A stretch of DNA of 63,854 nucleotides from contig NZ_JROO01000043.1 of NCBI RefSeq assembly GCF_000826685.1, forward strand, positions 1 through 63,854. The letters run 5' to 3'. The notes under the pieces are model-generated. The model ran no database searches. It saw nothing but the letters and a program-made list of their open reading frames with translations, and was not told the origin of the DNA. The stretch comes from Streptomonospora alba. Lineage in GTDB: Bacteria; Actinomycetota; Actinomycetes; Streptosporangiales; Streptosporangiaceae. The position numbers and the translations under genes are program-made. Position 1 is the first letter of the stretch, and each line of letters opens with the position of its first letter. Below, piece by piece: positions 46,297 to 55,400 of the stretch.

Positions 46297-47541
46297 TCAG
46301 CGCGGCAACCAGAGCAGGCCGGCGTAGGGCCCGCTCCAGCCGGGCGGGATGACGGCGTAGGCGTCGGCGAGCGCGGCGCCGCGCAGGCTGCCGGGACGGT
46401 CGTAGCCCACGGGCTCGGCCTGGCCGCCGGAGACGCGTACGGCCACGAGCCGGGTGTCGTGGGCATGCGGTTCGACCGCGCCCTTGACCCGCATCGAGGG
46501 CGGCAGCACGCCGTCGGTGTCGGGGGCGCCTGCCATGGCGCGCAGCGCGGGCAGCAGCAGGGTCGTGGCGGCGGCGAGGGCTGCGTTGGGGTTTCCCGGA
46601 AGGCCGACCACGACCGTCCCTGCCTCGCCGAGGTCGCCGGGAGCGCCGGTCCCGCCGAGGGAGGCGAGCAGCTGCGGGTGTCCGGGGCGGCAGGCGACGC
46701 CGTCGACCACGATCGTCGCGCCGACCTCGGCCAGCGCTGCCCTGAGGTGGTCCGCCGGGCCCTTGGACGAGGCGCCGCAGACCACGACGACGTCCGTGCC
46801 CTCGCCTCGGGCCGCCCGGAGCGCGGCCGCCATCGATTCCAGCGCATCCGGTAGGAATCTCGGCTCACCCGCCGGTTCGGCGCCGACCGAGGAGACGATA
46901 CCGGGCAGCATCGGACCGATGGCGTCGCGCACCTGCCCGCGCCCCGGACGCCCCGACGCGGCGATCTCGTCTCCGGTGACCAGCACGGTCACCCGAGGGC
47001 GACACACGAGCAAGGTGTCGTGGCCCAGCGAGGCGGCCAGACCGATCAGCGCGGGAGTGACCGTGGTCCCGCTCGGAACCACGGTGTCGCCGACGAGGGT
47101 GTCCTCGCCAGCGCGGCGCACGTGCTTGCCGGCGGCGATCTCGCCCCGCACCCGGCTTCCGGCGCCGCTTCCGTCACCGGCGCAGGTGGTCGCGTGCTCG
47201 TATGGCAGCACCGCGTCCGCGCCCTCGGGGACCTGGGCTCCGGTGGCGATCTCCACGGCCTGCCCGGGGCTCAGCCGCCCGACCGCGTCGGCGGCACCCG
47301 CCAATATCCGGCCCGCCACGGACCACTCGGGCCCGGGCCCGGCCACCGCGTAGCCGTCCATGGCGGCGGCGTCATAAGGCGGAACGCCCACAAGCGCCGT
47401 CAGTTCATGGGCGAGGACCGCGCCCAAGGCGTCACCGAGCGCGACGGCCCGCCCGCCGGAGCACCCGCTCCGCGCCCCGAGCCGGCGCGCCTCCTCGCGC
47501 GCCTGTGCCCACGGCATCACAGCGTTCCCGCAGCGGACCAT
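46297..47541 (-). CDS. moeA: Molybdopterin molybdenumtransferase MoeA
   Basis: A 414-residue MoeA protein inserting molybdate into molybdopterin. Visible segments: VPPYDAAAMDGYAVAG, AVEIATGAQVPEGADAV, VTVLVTGDEIAASG, the MPT-binding CGASSKGPADHL region and VVVGLPGNPNAALA. The usual GGxSxG motif reads GASSKG. A molybdoenzyme is not encoded in the window. The gene is just upstream of the tRNA cluster on the opposite strand. Confidence 0.87.
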   Translation of the reverse strand: MVRCGNAVMPWAQAREEARRLGARSGCSGGRAVALGDALGAVLAHELTALVGVPPYDAAAMDGYAVAGPGPEWSVAGRILAGAADAVGRLSPGQAVEIATGAQVPEGADAVLPYEHATTCAGDGSGAGSRVRGEIAAGKHVRRAGEDTLVGDTVVPSGTTVTPALIGLAASLGHDTLLVCRPRVTVLVTGDEIAASGRPGRGQVRDAIGPMLPGIVSSVGAEPAGEPRFLPDALESMAAALRAARGEGTDVVVVCGASSKGPADHLRAALAEVGATIVVDGVACRPGHPQLLASLGGTGAPGDLGEAGTVVVGLPGNPNAALAAATTLLLPALRAMAGAPDTDGVLPPSMRVKGAVEPHAHDTRLVAVRVSGGQAEPVGYDRPGSLRGAALADAYAVIPPGWSGPYAGLLWLPR

Positions 47542-47718
47542 CGCACTCCTCCGGCTAGTGCCGACATATCACCCCTGACACGCCCCCTGTATATCTGCAG
47601 TCCCCGGACGGCCGGCTGTCAACCCGGCCGCTGGTTTGCCGTGTGCCGACTTTCCGCTAAAGTTCTAACTGCACGACGGCGCAGGCCGCCCCCACCGGGG
47701 ACCGGCGCCGGATCGTAC

Positions 47719-47790
47719 GCGGACGTGGCTCAGTGGTAGAGCATCACCTTGCCAAGGTGAGGGTCGCGGGTTCGAATCCCGTCGTCCGCT
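47719..47790 (+). tRNA. tRNA-Gly (GCC)
   Basis: A cloverleaf with acceptor GCGGACG/CGTCCGC, D-arm GGCTCAGTGGTAGAGC, anticodon loop TTGCCAA giving GCC, and the GGTTCGAATCC T-arm. CCA is not encoded. Confidence 0.95.
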
Positions 47791-47831
47791 CGGAGACACC
47801 CTGGGGGTTGCCTTCACCCCTGCATGAGTCC

Positions 47832-47902
47832 GGTGGAGTGGCCGAGAGGCGAGGCAACGGCCTGCAAAGCCGTCTACACGGGTTCAAATCCCGTCTCCAC
47901 CT
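47832..47902 (+). tRNA. tRNA-Cys (GCA)
   Basis: Acceptor GGTGGAG/CTCCACC, anticodon loop CTGCAAA giving GCA, and T-loop GGGTTCAAATCCC. CCA is not encoded. It is the second gene of the Gly-Cys-Val set. Confidence 0.95.
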
Positions 47903-47916
47903 CTGGTACCACCCTG

Positions 47917-47993
47917 GGGCGGTTAGCTCAGTTGGTTAGAGCGCTACCTTGACACGGTAGAGGTCACAGGTTCGAATCCTGTATCGCCCACCA
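47917..47993 (+). tRNA. tRNA-Val (GAC), possible integration site
   Basis: Acceptor GGGCGGT/ATCGCCC, anticodon loop CTTGACA giving GAC, T-arm AGGTTCGAATCCT and an encoded CCA end. An integrase remnant lies just downstream and accessory genes follow to the right, so the 3' end of this gene is a plausible attachment site. No second copy of the tRNA 3' end is seen in the window. Confidence 0.95.
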
Positions 47994-48040
47994 GCATCAC
48001 TGGAGGTCAGAGGCCGTTCATCGGTCTTTTTCAGTTATCG

Positions 48041-48101
48041 CGGGCTTCGGCGATGGAGCCGATCTGGAGACGATCTTGCTCCGGCTCCGTCACGAAGCCC
48101 G
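48041..48101. terminator. Long nested hairpin after the tRNA cluster
   Basis: Outer arms CGGGCTTCG (48041-48049) and CGAAGCCCG (48093-48101); inner arms GGAGCCG (48055-48061) and CGGCTCC (48082-48088). It covers the integrase stop codon and could terminate both the tRNA transcript and the opposing integrase gene. Confidence 0.5.
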
Positions 48102-48554
48102 TTTCTCATCGGGTGCACGGTAGTACTCACCCAGCCGTGGAGCCGTCTCCACGATCCACTCGCACTCGGCCGGTTTCACCGCCTGCACGCTCCGCTGCCA
48201 GCGCTCCTCCAGCACCGTGCGCACCTGCTCCTTCATCGCCGGCGTCACGTGCTCATACACGTCGCCCATCCCCCGCATGCGATGCCCGAGGCGGGCGGCC
48301 CGTACGACTTCGGGCACCCCGTCCTCGGCCAACCATGTGCGGTGGGTGTGGCGGCCTTCGTTGAAGGTGAAGCCCGGCAGGAGCGGTGCCCGCAGCCACG
48401 CTTCCTCACTCTCCGGATTCCCGTCCCAAGCCGGGCGCCAGAACCGGGTGCGGAAGTTGCCGCGGCGCAGTTGCCCGCCCCGGGATCCGGTGAAGACCGC
48501 CCCGCCCGGCTCCGCCTCCTCCAGCAGGTCGGTGTAGAGGGCGTCGAGGAAGTT
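48090..48554 (-). pseudogene. Tyrosine-recombinase (integrase) C-terminal remnant
   Basis: The frame reads FLDALYTDLLEEAEPGGAVF, later FTFNEGRHTHRTWLAEDGVP, then ARLGHRMRGMGDVYEHVTPA. The second segment carries the catalytic region, and the last contains LGH and the DVYEHVTP catalytic tyrosine of actinobacterial phage-type integrases. The N-terminal two-thirds, including the first catalytic Arg, is missing; the sequence switches at about 48554 to an unrelated fragment. The position next to tRNA-Val suits a former integrative element. Confidence 0.75.
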
Positions 48555-48712
48555 CGCAGCGCAGCCTCCACCGCGGTCGGCATTGCGCGCCCAAGCTGTT
48601 CATGCCGGGCGGCGATGCCCTCCACCATGCTGCTTCGCAGCGCCTCAGGAGCCCGGTTCGATTCAGCCGTCGCGTCCTCGAAACCAGGTGAATTAGTTCG
48701 GTGCGTAGTCAC
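48555..48712 (-). pseudogene. N-terminal fragment of an FxLD-type methyltransferase-like gene
   Basis: From GTG 48712 (GGGAGGG upstream) the frame gives TTHRTNSPGFEDATAESNRA then PEALRSSMVEGIAARHEQLG and AMPTAVEAALR. This matches the beginning of protein-L-isoaspartate methyltransferase-like enzymes from FxLD lanthipeptide loci (PxALRxxMVExIxxxH). Only about 50 residues remain; integrase sequence follows. Identification is from memory of the family and is tentative. Confidence 0.45.
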
Positions 48713-48865
48713 ACGGTGACCCTCCCATGGGTTTTCGGGGTGCAGCAGGGCACGCTGCGGGGCATCGCAGGGCAATCTGGAGCGGCTCGTCGCCGGTCCT
48801 ACACCCGACTCCCTAGGGTTATAGCCGCTGCCTTCGACGGCGGTGGTGCGGGAAGGAGCCGAGAG

Positions 48866-49765
48866 ATGGCCGATGGCGCCGAGGGGCCACTGACGCAAGA
48901 GGCGGCACTGGATGTCGCTTCACAGGCAGGCGCGGAACTGGGACTCGTCGCCGCCGAGCGCCGCGTACTCGGGCCGGTCGGGGCGAACGCTTCGGTACTG
49001 CTGCCGAACGAAGCGCTCGTACTGCGCATTACCGCCAAGGCCAACGCCGAGCGCATGCGCCAGGAGCTGGATGTGGCGGCGTGGCTGAACGACTCCGGTG
49101 TCCCCGCCGTACGTCCGGCACGACCTGTGCCCATGGGCGTTGCGGGCCGACTGGTTTCGGTATGGCACGAGGTCCCCGACCCGCGCATGGCCGACAGCGC
49201 CGAACTGGGTCGTGCGCTGCGCCGCCTGCACTCCGTTCACAGCCCGGATGAGGTGCATCTTCCGATTCTGGAGCCGCTGCGCGGAGCCGAGCACTACCTC
49301 GAGGCGGCCACCGGCATCAGCGCCGAGTCACGCGCATACCTGCACTCTCGCCTCGAACAGCTGCGCCAGGCCTTCCGAAGCGTGGAACCGGCGTTGCCCC
49401 TCGGTCCGGTCCACGGCGATGCCCACCGCAAGAACTTCGCGTCCACCCCCGGTGGCGAAGTCGTCGCCATGGACCTCGAGCGGGTGTCCACAGGCCCGCG
49501 TGAATGGGATCTGGTCGTCGCTGCGGTGTACAACGAGCTGGGTTGGTACACCGACAGCGAGTACACCGCCTTTGCCTGTGCCTACGGCTATGACGTGCGC
49601 GACTGGGAGGGCTATGACACCCTCGCCGACATCCGGAGGCTCCGCATGACCGCCTGGCTCAGCTCCCGCACCGGCCGCGAACCGCGGCTCGTTCCCGAGG
49701 CCGAACACCGCATCGCCACCCTGCGTTCGCGCCCCCACCGCTTCGACTGGACGCCCGGCGTGTGA
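48866..49765 (+). CDS. APH-family phosphotransferase 1
   Basis: A 299-residue aminoglycoside-phosphotransferase/choline-kinase-fold protein. The catalytic segment is GPVHGDAHRKNF (about 183-194) with the metal-binding MDLERVSTGPREWDL. ATG 48866 is preceded by AAGGAG. It is paralogous to the product of 51340-52230 and, like it, adjoins an HTH-TPR regulator gene (convergent, one base apart). Its substrate is unknown; resistance is not implied. Confidence 0.82.
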   Translation: MADGAEGPLTQEAALDVASQAGAELGLVAAERRVLGPVGANASVLLPNEALVLRITAKANAERMRQELDVAAWLNDSGVPAVRPARPVPMGVAGRLVSVWHEVPDPRMADSAELGRALRRLHSVHSPDEVHLPILEPLRGAEHYLEAATGISAESRAYLHSRLEQLRQAFRSVEPALPLGPVHGDAHRKNFASTPGGEVVAMDLERVSTGPREWDLVVAAVYNELGWYTDSEYTAFACAYGYDVRDWEGYDTLADIRRLRMTAWLSSRTGREPRLVPEAEHRIATLRSRPHRFDWTPGV

Positions 49766-49766
49766 C

Positions 49767-51212
49767 CTACTGAGCCCCCGCCGGAGAGTCGCGGGTCCGC
49801 TTGCGGAACATGCGCACTGCGGATGCGTCGGCATAGGGCTGCAGACTGTCGTCGAACCGGCGGACATAGCTCTTGACCCGTGCCGACCGCATCGGAGCTG
49901 CATCAGCCACGACTTCGCCGGCGATAGCGCAGGCAGCGTCGACATCGCCGGCTCCACCCATCGCGTAGGAGCCGGCGAGGATCAGGCCCGCGAAGGTGCG
50001 GCTACGTCGATATTCCCTCCGTGCGCCGCTCCGGCTGGCTCGGGCGTGGCGACGCGCCGCTTGCGCATGTCCCAGGTCGTGGAAGCAATGCGCGAACTCG
50101 TCGTTGACCTCGGCCTCGTCGAAATATCCCAACCACTCGGGTTCCTCAGCGGCGTCACTGGAGGCAAACAAGTGCTCCATCCTGCCCAAGGCCTGGGTAC
50201 ATGCCCGCTCCTCCCCCAGCGACGCCAGCGCACGGGCCTCCATGGCCGCGAACATCGCCTCGCCCCCCGGGGTCACCCCGCCATTGGCCCCCACCTGCGC
50301 GCTGCGTGCCAGGTCCAACGCATGGCGGAACTGCCCTCGGAAGTTCGCTTGGTGGCTCAATAGAACCAGCGTCTTTCCCGCGAGAGCCGGATCTCCGGCC
50401 CATCGGGCGAAGTTCAGCGCCTGCACGAAGTAGCGGCGTGCCAGCGTGTAGTGCCCGGCGTCGTAGGCCATGGCCCCCGTCTTGTAGGTGAAGCGCGCCG
50501 CCGCAGAAAAGAGCGCTCCGCCCACTGCGGCGGTGTAGCTCCCCTTCAGGAGCGGTGCTACCTCGCTGTGTAGGTACTGTACGGCGGCGACGCGGGCGTG
50601 TCCGCCTCCGAACTCGTGATCGAGCGCTTCGAACAGATCACACGCACGATTGACGGCCGCGACGTCATCCTCACCGACCCGTGCTGTTCCTTCGTGCCTC
50701 TGGGGCGGCTCCGTATTCGACGTTGTCAGCCACCGTAGAGCCACCGTGCTCACGTCGGGCTCCGGCGGACCTTCTCCTGATCCCTCGGTTTCGAACTCGA
50801 GATCTGCTGCCCACAACGTTCGCGCCGCCTCAGCCGAGGCGTCCGAGGACTCACCGATCTCCGCCGACGACCGGTGACGGTCTCGCTCCTGGCCACCTGT
50901 CGAGGCCGGCGCACCGCTCGATCCTGGACTCACCGTCCGACCACGGGGTACCGGATGAAACCCGAGGTCTCCGTCGCTGTCGGCCCCGAGCACGGCTTTG
51001 AGCCCGGAGCGGTAGGCGGCGCTGGGCCAGCGGACTTTGCCGCGCTCGTAACGGGCGATGGCGTGGGCGTCCAATGCATAGCGCTTGCCGGTGGCATTCC
51101 ACAGGTAGTCGTTGACTGCCTCGGCCAGTTCGCTTCGGCTCATCGCTTCCCCTGGCGCCGAAGGTGAAGGACACCCCTCACGCGCCCTCCGAAGCCGGTG
51201 ATTGAGTTCCAC
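49767..51212 (-). CDS. HTH-TPR transcriptional regulator 1
   Basis: A 481-residue regulator. An XRE-like HTH domain (about 20-80: SRSELAEAVNDYLWNATGKR, then YALDAHAIARYERGKVRWPS) is followed by a linker and C-terminal helical repeats resembling TPR (ARRYFVQALNFARWAGDPAL, FAHCFHDLGHAQAARRHARA). This architecture is common in actinomycetes for regulators of local accessory genes. GTG 51212 follows GGAGC. Its DNA-binding domain is close to that of 52243-53696, so the two arose by duplication. Confidence 0.82.
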   Translation of the reverse strand: MELNHRLRRAREGCPSPSAPGEAMSRSELAEAVNDYLWNATGKRYALDAHAIARYERGKVRWPSAAYRSGLKAVLGADSDGDLGFHPVPRGRTVSPGSSGAPASTGGQERDRHRSSAEIGESSDASAEAARTLWAADLEFETEGSGEGPPEPDVSTVALRWLTTSNTEPPQRHEGTARVGEDDVAAVNRACDLFEALDHEFGGGHARVAAVQYLHSEVAPLLKGSYTAAVGGALFSAAARFTYKTGAMAYDAGHYTLARRYFVQALNFARWAGDPALAGKTLVLLSHQANFRGQFRHALDLARSAQVGANGGVTPGGEAMFAAMEARALASLGEERACTQALGRMEHLFASSDAAEEPEWLGYFDEAEVNDEFAHCFHDLGHAQAARRHARASRSGARREYRRSRTFAGLILAGSYAMGGAGDVDAACAIAGEVVADAAPMRSARVKSYVRRFDDSLQPYADASAVRMFRKRTRDSPAGAQ

Positions 51213-51339
51213 AATCAGCTCCTCGTGCCCGTCGGCTTTCAGGGTAACGAGACGCCCTGACCTCAGGCCCGATCTTCGACCATGCTCGGTGGCTTCCCAC
51301 GCCGAAGGCAGCAGATGGCTGCTGCCACTTCCGTCCGCT

Positions 51340-52230
51340 TCAAAAGGCGTTCCAGGTCCATGGACGGGGGACGTGGCCGCGCAGGCAGCGGATGCGGTGC
51401 CGGGCCTCCTCCGCGGCGCCGGGACGGGATTCGGCCTTGCTGAGGGTGAAGCAGACCCAGCGCAATTCTTGGATCTCCGCGAGGGTCCGGAACCCCGGCG
51501 CGGTGGTCACGTCATAGCCGCCGTAGGCGGTGACGAAGGCGTTGTAGTCCTCGTCGGCGATCCGGGCGAAGTCGGTATAGTCCACGGCCAGGGAGACCAG
51601 ATCGGCGTCCCGCGGGCCGAGGGCGACCTTCTCAAGGTCCATCACGATGGGCGTCCCGTTGTCGGGCACGGCCACGTTGCCTTGCCAAGCATCACCGTGA
51701 ATCACACTGCAGCTTCCCACAGCGCCAAGCCCCTGGTACTGCTCACGAAGATCGGCAAGGCGCCGAGTCAGCCATGCTCGATCTTGGGGATCCAACGCCT
51801 GGGCGGTACTGATGTGGTCGGGATCGATGCCGGCGAACGGATCGAACCGAGGCAGCCGCAGCTCTTCGGGTATCGGCAGGCTGTGAATGGTGCCTAATAC
51901 AGCACCGAGCTCGCCCGGTGTGGCGGGCCGGTGCGGTGGCAGCAAACGCCACCAGGTGACCGGGCGACCACCGATGACAACCGGCTGGGGAACGCCGGCA
52001 AGAGCGTGAACGACCGGCACCGCGCAGCCTTCCAGCCAACGGGAAACGTCCACTTCGCGCTCGGCGACAACGCAGATCCCGGGCCGCCCGACGCGGGCGA
52101 CGACGCGATCGGGCAGCCGGTACAGGACGTTGGCGCCGTCGCGGATCAGTTCAGCGCCGTCGGCGTTGATACCCGCAGCGCGTGCCGCAGCGGTAAGGAC
52201 GGCACTGGCATCGAGGGCGTGGAAGCTCAC
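51340..52230 (-). CDS. APH-family phosphotransferase 2
   Basis: A 296-residue APH-fold protein with catalytic VIHGDAWQGNV (about 191-201) and MDLEKVALGPRDADL. It begins 12 bases after the HTH-TPR regulator 2 stop on the same strand, so the two are co-transcribed. It shares the ending PRPWTW/HRFDWT-like and overall layout with phosphotransferase 1. Confidence 0.82.
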   Translation of the reverse strand: MSFHALDASAVLTAAARAAGINADGAELIRDGANVLYRLPDRVVARVGRPGICVVAEREVDVSRWLEGCAVPVVHALAGVPQPVVIGGRPVTWWRLLPPHRPATPGELGAVLGTIHSLPIPEELRLPRFDPFAGIDPDHISTAQALDPQDRAWLTRRLADLREQYQGLGAVGSCSVIHGDAWQGNVAVPDNGTPIVMDLEKVALGPRDADLVSLAVDYTDFARIADEDYNAFVTAYGGYDVTTAPGFRTLAEIQELRWVCFTLSKAESRPGAAEEARHRIRCLRGHVPRPWTWNAF

Positions 52231-52242
52231 GCGCAGATCGTC

Positions 52243-53696
52243 TCAGGTGTTCTCGGTCGCCACGGCAGCGACGTCGCGGACCAGGTCGGCGACGTCGCCG
52301 TCGCGCGTATGCGGTCGGGCGGCCCGTTGCAGGCCGTGCAGCTCGTTGGTGATCCGTGTGGACCGCAGCGCTTCGGCGTCGGCCACGGCTTGCCGTCCAA
52401 TCGGTACCGCCTCGTGCGGGTCGCCCACCTCCATCAACAGCGAAGCAAGGCGCACGCGGGAGAACACGCGCGAGCGGGGGTAATGGGATTCGTGCAGGGA
52501 GATGGCACTACGAATGCGGTGTGCGGCCAGTTCGGGGCGGCGGGTCTGCAGTGCGAGGGGGATCAGGGCTTTGCCGGTGCTTCCCTGGTGCTCGGCTTCG
52601 TCGTAATAGCACAGCCAGGGGGGATCGTGCTCCGGTGCGCGATCGGCGAAGCAGGCATCCGCCCGGTCGATGTCGGCGCGGATGTCGCGGGCGGCAGCGG
52701 TCAGCGCGAGCACGCGTGCTCGTAGGGTCCATAGCATTGCCCGGGCGGTTGCGGAGAGGCGGTCATCGCGGACCTGGGCCAGCTCGATGAGTGTGAGGGC
52801 GTCATCGAGCTCGCCGAGATAAGCCGCCTTGCGTGCCATCTCAGCAAGGGTGTTGGCGCGCAGTGCCCAGGAACCGGCTTGCTCGGCGCACCACAGCGCG
52901 AAGCGGAAATACCGGTCCGCCGCGGCGAAGTTGGCGATGTCGAAGGCGGAGTAGGCCACTACACTGCTCAGGTTTCCCACCGCCTCATACATCGCCGTGC
53001 GGACGTCATTAGCGGCGCGCGCCTCCAACAGGGCGCCCACCCAGCGCAGCTGGGAGGACGCGGCCTCGCAGCACAGGCCCCGCCGAAGACGTTCTCCGAC
53101 ATGGCGATGGCTCGGGTGGCGCCACGCACATACTCGACATCCGTCCAACCCACCCGGGCGGGAACCGGTGTTTCCACTGCTGTGTCCGCCAGGAATGCAG
53201 CCGGGGACTGTCCGAGGTCGAGATGCCCCCCGATGCCGACCGAGGTTGAATGCAAGGGGGCGGCTCCAGAGGAACCCGGGCGGTCCGGCGTAGGTTCATC
53301 TCCCGATTCTTCAGAGGCCCCGTGCCCGGTGACCAGCGACCGCCTGCCAGCGGCCGGCGATCCGAATCTCCCGCTCTCGTTCGCTCCAGGCTGGGGAGGC
53401 GACGCGGTGCTGCTGCCTCTTCGGGCGGGATGAAAACCCAGATCCGCATCGCGGTCCACAGCAAGGACGGCTTTGAGACCTGCGCGGTAGACGGCGCTGG
53501 GCCAATGCACCTTACCGCGCTCGTAACGAGCGATGGTGTGTGCGTCCAGCGCATAGCGCTTGCCGGTGGTGCGCCACAGGTACTCGTTGGCCGCCTCAGC
53601 CAGCTCCGAACGAGTCATTGCCTCTCCCGGCGCCGAAGGCGACGGGCATGCTTCCCGCGCCGCACGAAGTCGGGAGTTCGGTTGATCAGCGGTCAT
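52243..53696 (-). pseudogene. HTH-TPR transcriptional regulator 2, frameshifted
   Basis: From ATG 53696 (GAGGGA upstream) the first frame gives an HTH domain nearly identical in layout to regulator 1 (SRLRAAREACPSPSAPGEAM; YALDAHTIARYERGKVHWPS). It runs to IAMSENVFGG near 53085. The next frame continues with LCCEAASSQLRWVGALLEAR and TPR-like helices (FAAADRYFRFALWCAEQAGS, YPRSRVFSRVRLASLLMEVG). One extra G in the run at 53078-53081 (C on plus) would restore a product of about 483 residues, matching regulator 1. It may be a sequence error. Confidence 0.75.
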
Positions 53697-53975
53697 TGCG
53701 TTCCCTCATAGCCGCGTGGTCGCTTCCGGCAAATTGCCCTTGGATGCCCTTTTGTCTGCCCTGCCGAATTCGGTGCGTTGGATCGACGCTTGGCGTCTAT
53801 GACACCACAGGACGGCGGCCCCACGACGGACGGAGGTCGCGCAAGTTCAGCCCTCGGAACGCCGGCGGCGCTCGCGCTGCCAAGCGCTTTTCATTCATCG
53901 CAGTACTGTTCCCCTTTTCCTCCTCCCTGGCCAGGACGGCGCCGCCCTCGGCTGGCCAGGAACGGGGTGGCGGTA

Positions 53976-55400
53976 ATGGAGGACCGCATTCCCCGCGCCG
54001 AGCCGTCCGAGCGTTCAGTGCCGGTGTCCGACCTGCACACCGCAGGCACTCCCATCTACGCCGACGCGCTCGACGAGGACCTGCCCGCGGTCCTCGAGAA
54101 GCTCCGCCAGAGGTACGGGGCCCTCGCTCCCGTGCAGGTCGCCCCGGGCGTGGGCGCGTGGGTGACCCTGTCCTATGACGTCAGCCTCGACGTCTTGCGC
54201 GACCGGGTGCGCTTTCCGCGTGATCCCCGCCGCTGGCGCGAGGCGCGCGAGGGCCGCGCCACCCCCGAGACCGTGCCGGGGCCCTTCTGGTACTTCCGCA
54301 ACGCCTTGGCCTCCGACGAGCCGGACCACTCCCGCTACCGCAGCGTCATCGTCGACGCGCTGACCCGGATCACCCGGGACGGCACCCGGCTGGCCATCGC
54401 CGACATCGCCGCGGACCTGCTCGCCGCACCGGGTGCAGCCGGGCGCATCGACGTGGTCGCCGACTACGCCTTCCGCCTGCCGCTGCTCTTGCTCAACCGC
54501 TACTTCGGCTTGGACGACGCCCACGGGCGGGAACTGACCGAACTCATGCGCCGCGTGTGGGACGGCGGCGCCGACGCAGAGCAGGCGCGCATGGACCTGT
54601 TCGGCTACGCCCAGGCCGTCACCGCCGCGCGGCGAGCCCAGCCCGGCGCCGACGTCGTCTCGCGCATGATCGCCCACCCCCACGGGTTGGATGAGGAGGA
54701 GGTGGCCCACCAGCTCATCCTCGTCATCTCCGCCGCCCACGACCCGCTGATGAACCTCATCGCCCATACCGTCCACGTGCTGCTGACCGATCGCGAGATA
54801 CGTGCGGACGTGGCCGGGGCGCGCACCCGCATCGACGAGGCGATCGACACGGTGCTGTGGCGCTCGCCGCCGATCACGCTGCTGCCGGGCCGCTACGCGG
54901 CCCGCGACATGGAGGTGGCCGGCGCCCGGGTGCGCGAGGGCGACTGCCTGATCATCGGCTACGGCCCCGCCCACGCCGACCCGCAGGTCGCCCCGGGCAT
55001 CGACACCGCCGCGCTGTCGGGCTCGCGCGCGCACCTGGCGTTCGGCGCCGGGGCCCACCAGTGCCCGGCTCACAACCTGGCGCGCCAGATCGGCATCGAC
55101 GCCGTGGCCGCCCTGCTGCACCACATGCCCGACCTGCGCCTGGCCGTGGCTGCTGAGGATCTGGTGCGGCGCCGCTCGCCGTTTGCCCACGGCCTGCACG
55201 CGCTGCCCGCCGCGTGCACGCCCACCCAACGCGATGCCGACTCCTCCCCGTTGTTCTCCTCTGCTGGAGGTGCCCCGTGCCCGCACGCCCCGAGCCCATC
55301 GTCCTGGTCCCCGGACAGGCCCACGCCCAGGCACGCGAGCTCCACGCGGCCGGCCCGCTGGCGCGCGTGGTGGTGGCGGATCTTCAGGTTTGGGCGCTGA
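53976..55400 (+). CDS. CYP157-like cytochrome P450 lacking the ExxR motif (pair 1)
   Basis: A 474-residue P450-like protein. The haem loop is intact, LAFGAGAHQCPAHNLAR (about 355-371). The I-helix reads VISAAHDPLMNLI instead of AGxET. The K-helix reads AIDTVLWRSPP: ExxR is absent and DTVLW resembles the EQSLW of CYP157C1, a P450 family known to lack ExxR. The last 60 residues are an out-of-phase extension overlapping the next gene by 124 bases; they are Ser/Pro-rich and probably not part of the fold. The ATG at 53976 follows GGGGTGG. Substrate and redox partner are unknown. Confidence 0.85.
   Translation: MEDRIPRAEPSERSVPVSDLHTAGTPIYADALDEDLPAVLEKLRQRYGALAPVQVAPGVGAWVTLSYDVSLDVLRDRVRFPRDPRRWREAREGRATPETVPGPFWYFRNALASDEPDHSRYRSVIVDALTRITRDGTRLAIADIAADLLAAPGAAGRIDVVADYAFRLPLLLLNRYFGLDDAHGRELTELMRRVWDGGADAEQARMDLFGYAQAVTAARRAQPGADVVSRMIAHPHGLDEEEVAHQLILVISAAHDPLMNLIAHTVHVLLTDREIRADVAGARTRIDEAIDTVLWRSPPITLLPGRYAARDMEVAGARVREGDCLIIGYGPAHADPQVAPGIDTAALSGSRAHLAFGAGAHQCPAHNLARQIGIDAVAALLHHMPDLRLAVAAEDLVRRRSPFAHGLHALPAACTPTQRDADSSPLFSSAGGAPCPHAPSPSSWSPDRPTPRHASSTRPARWRAWWWRIFRFGR

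Noticed and set aside
48866-52230. Aminoglycoside-resistance genes
   Set aside because: The APH fold is shared by many small-molecule kinases, and neither protein shows features specific to resistance enzymes.
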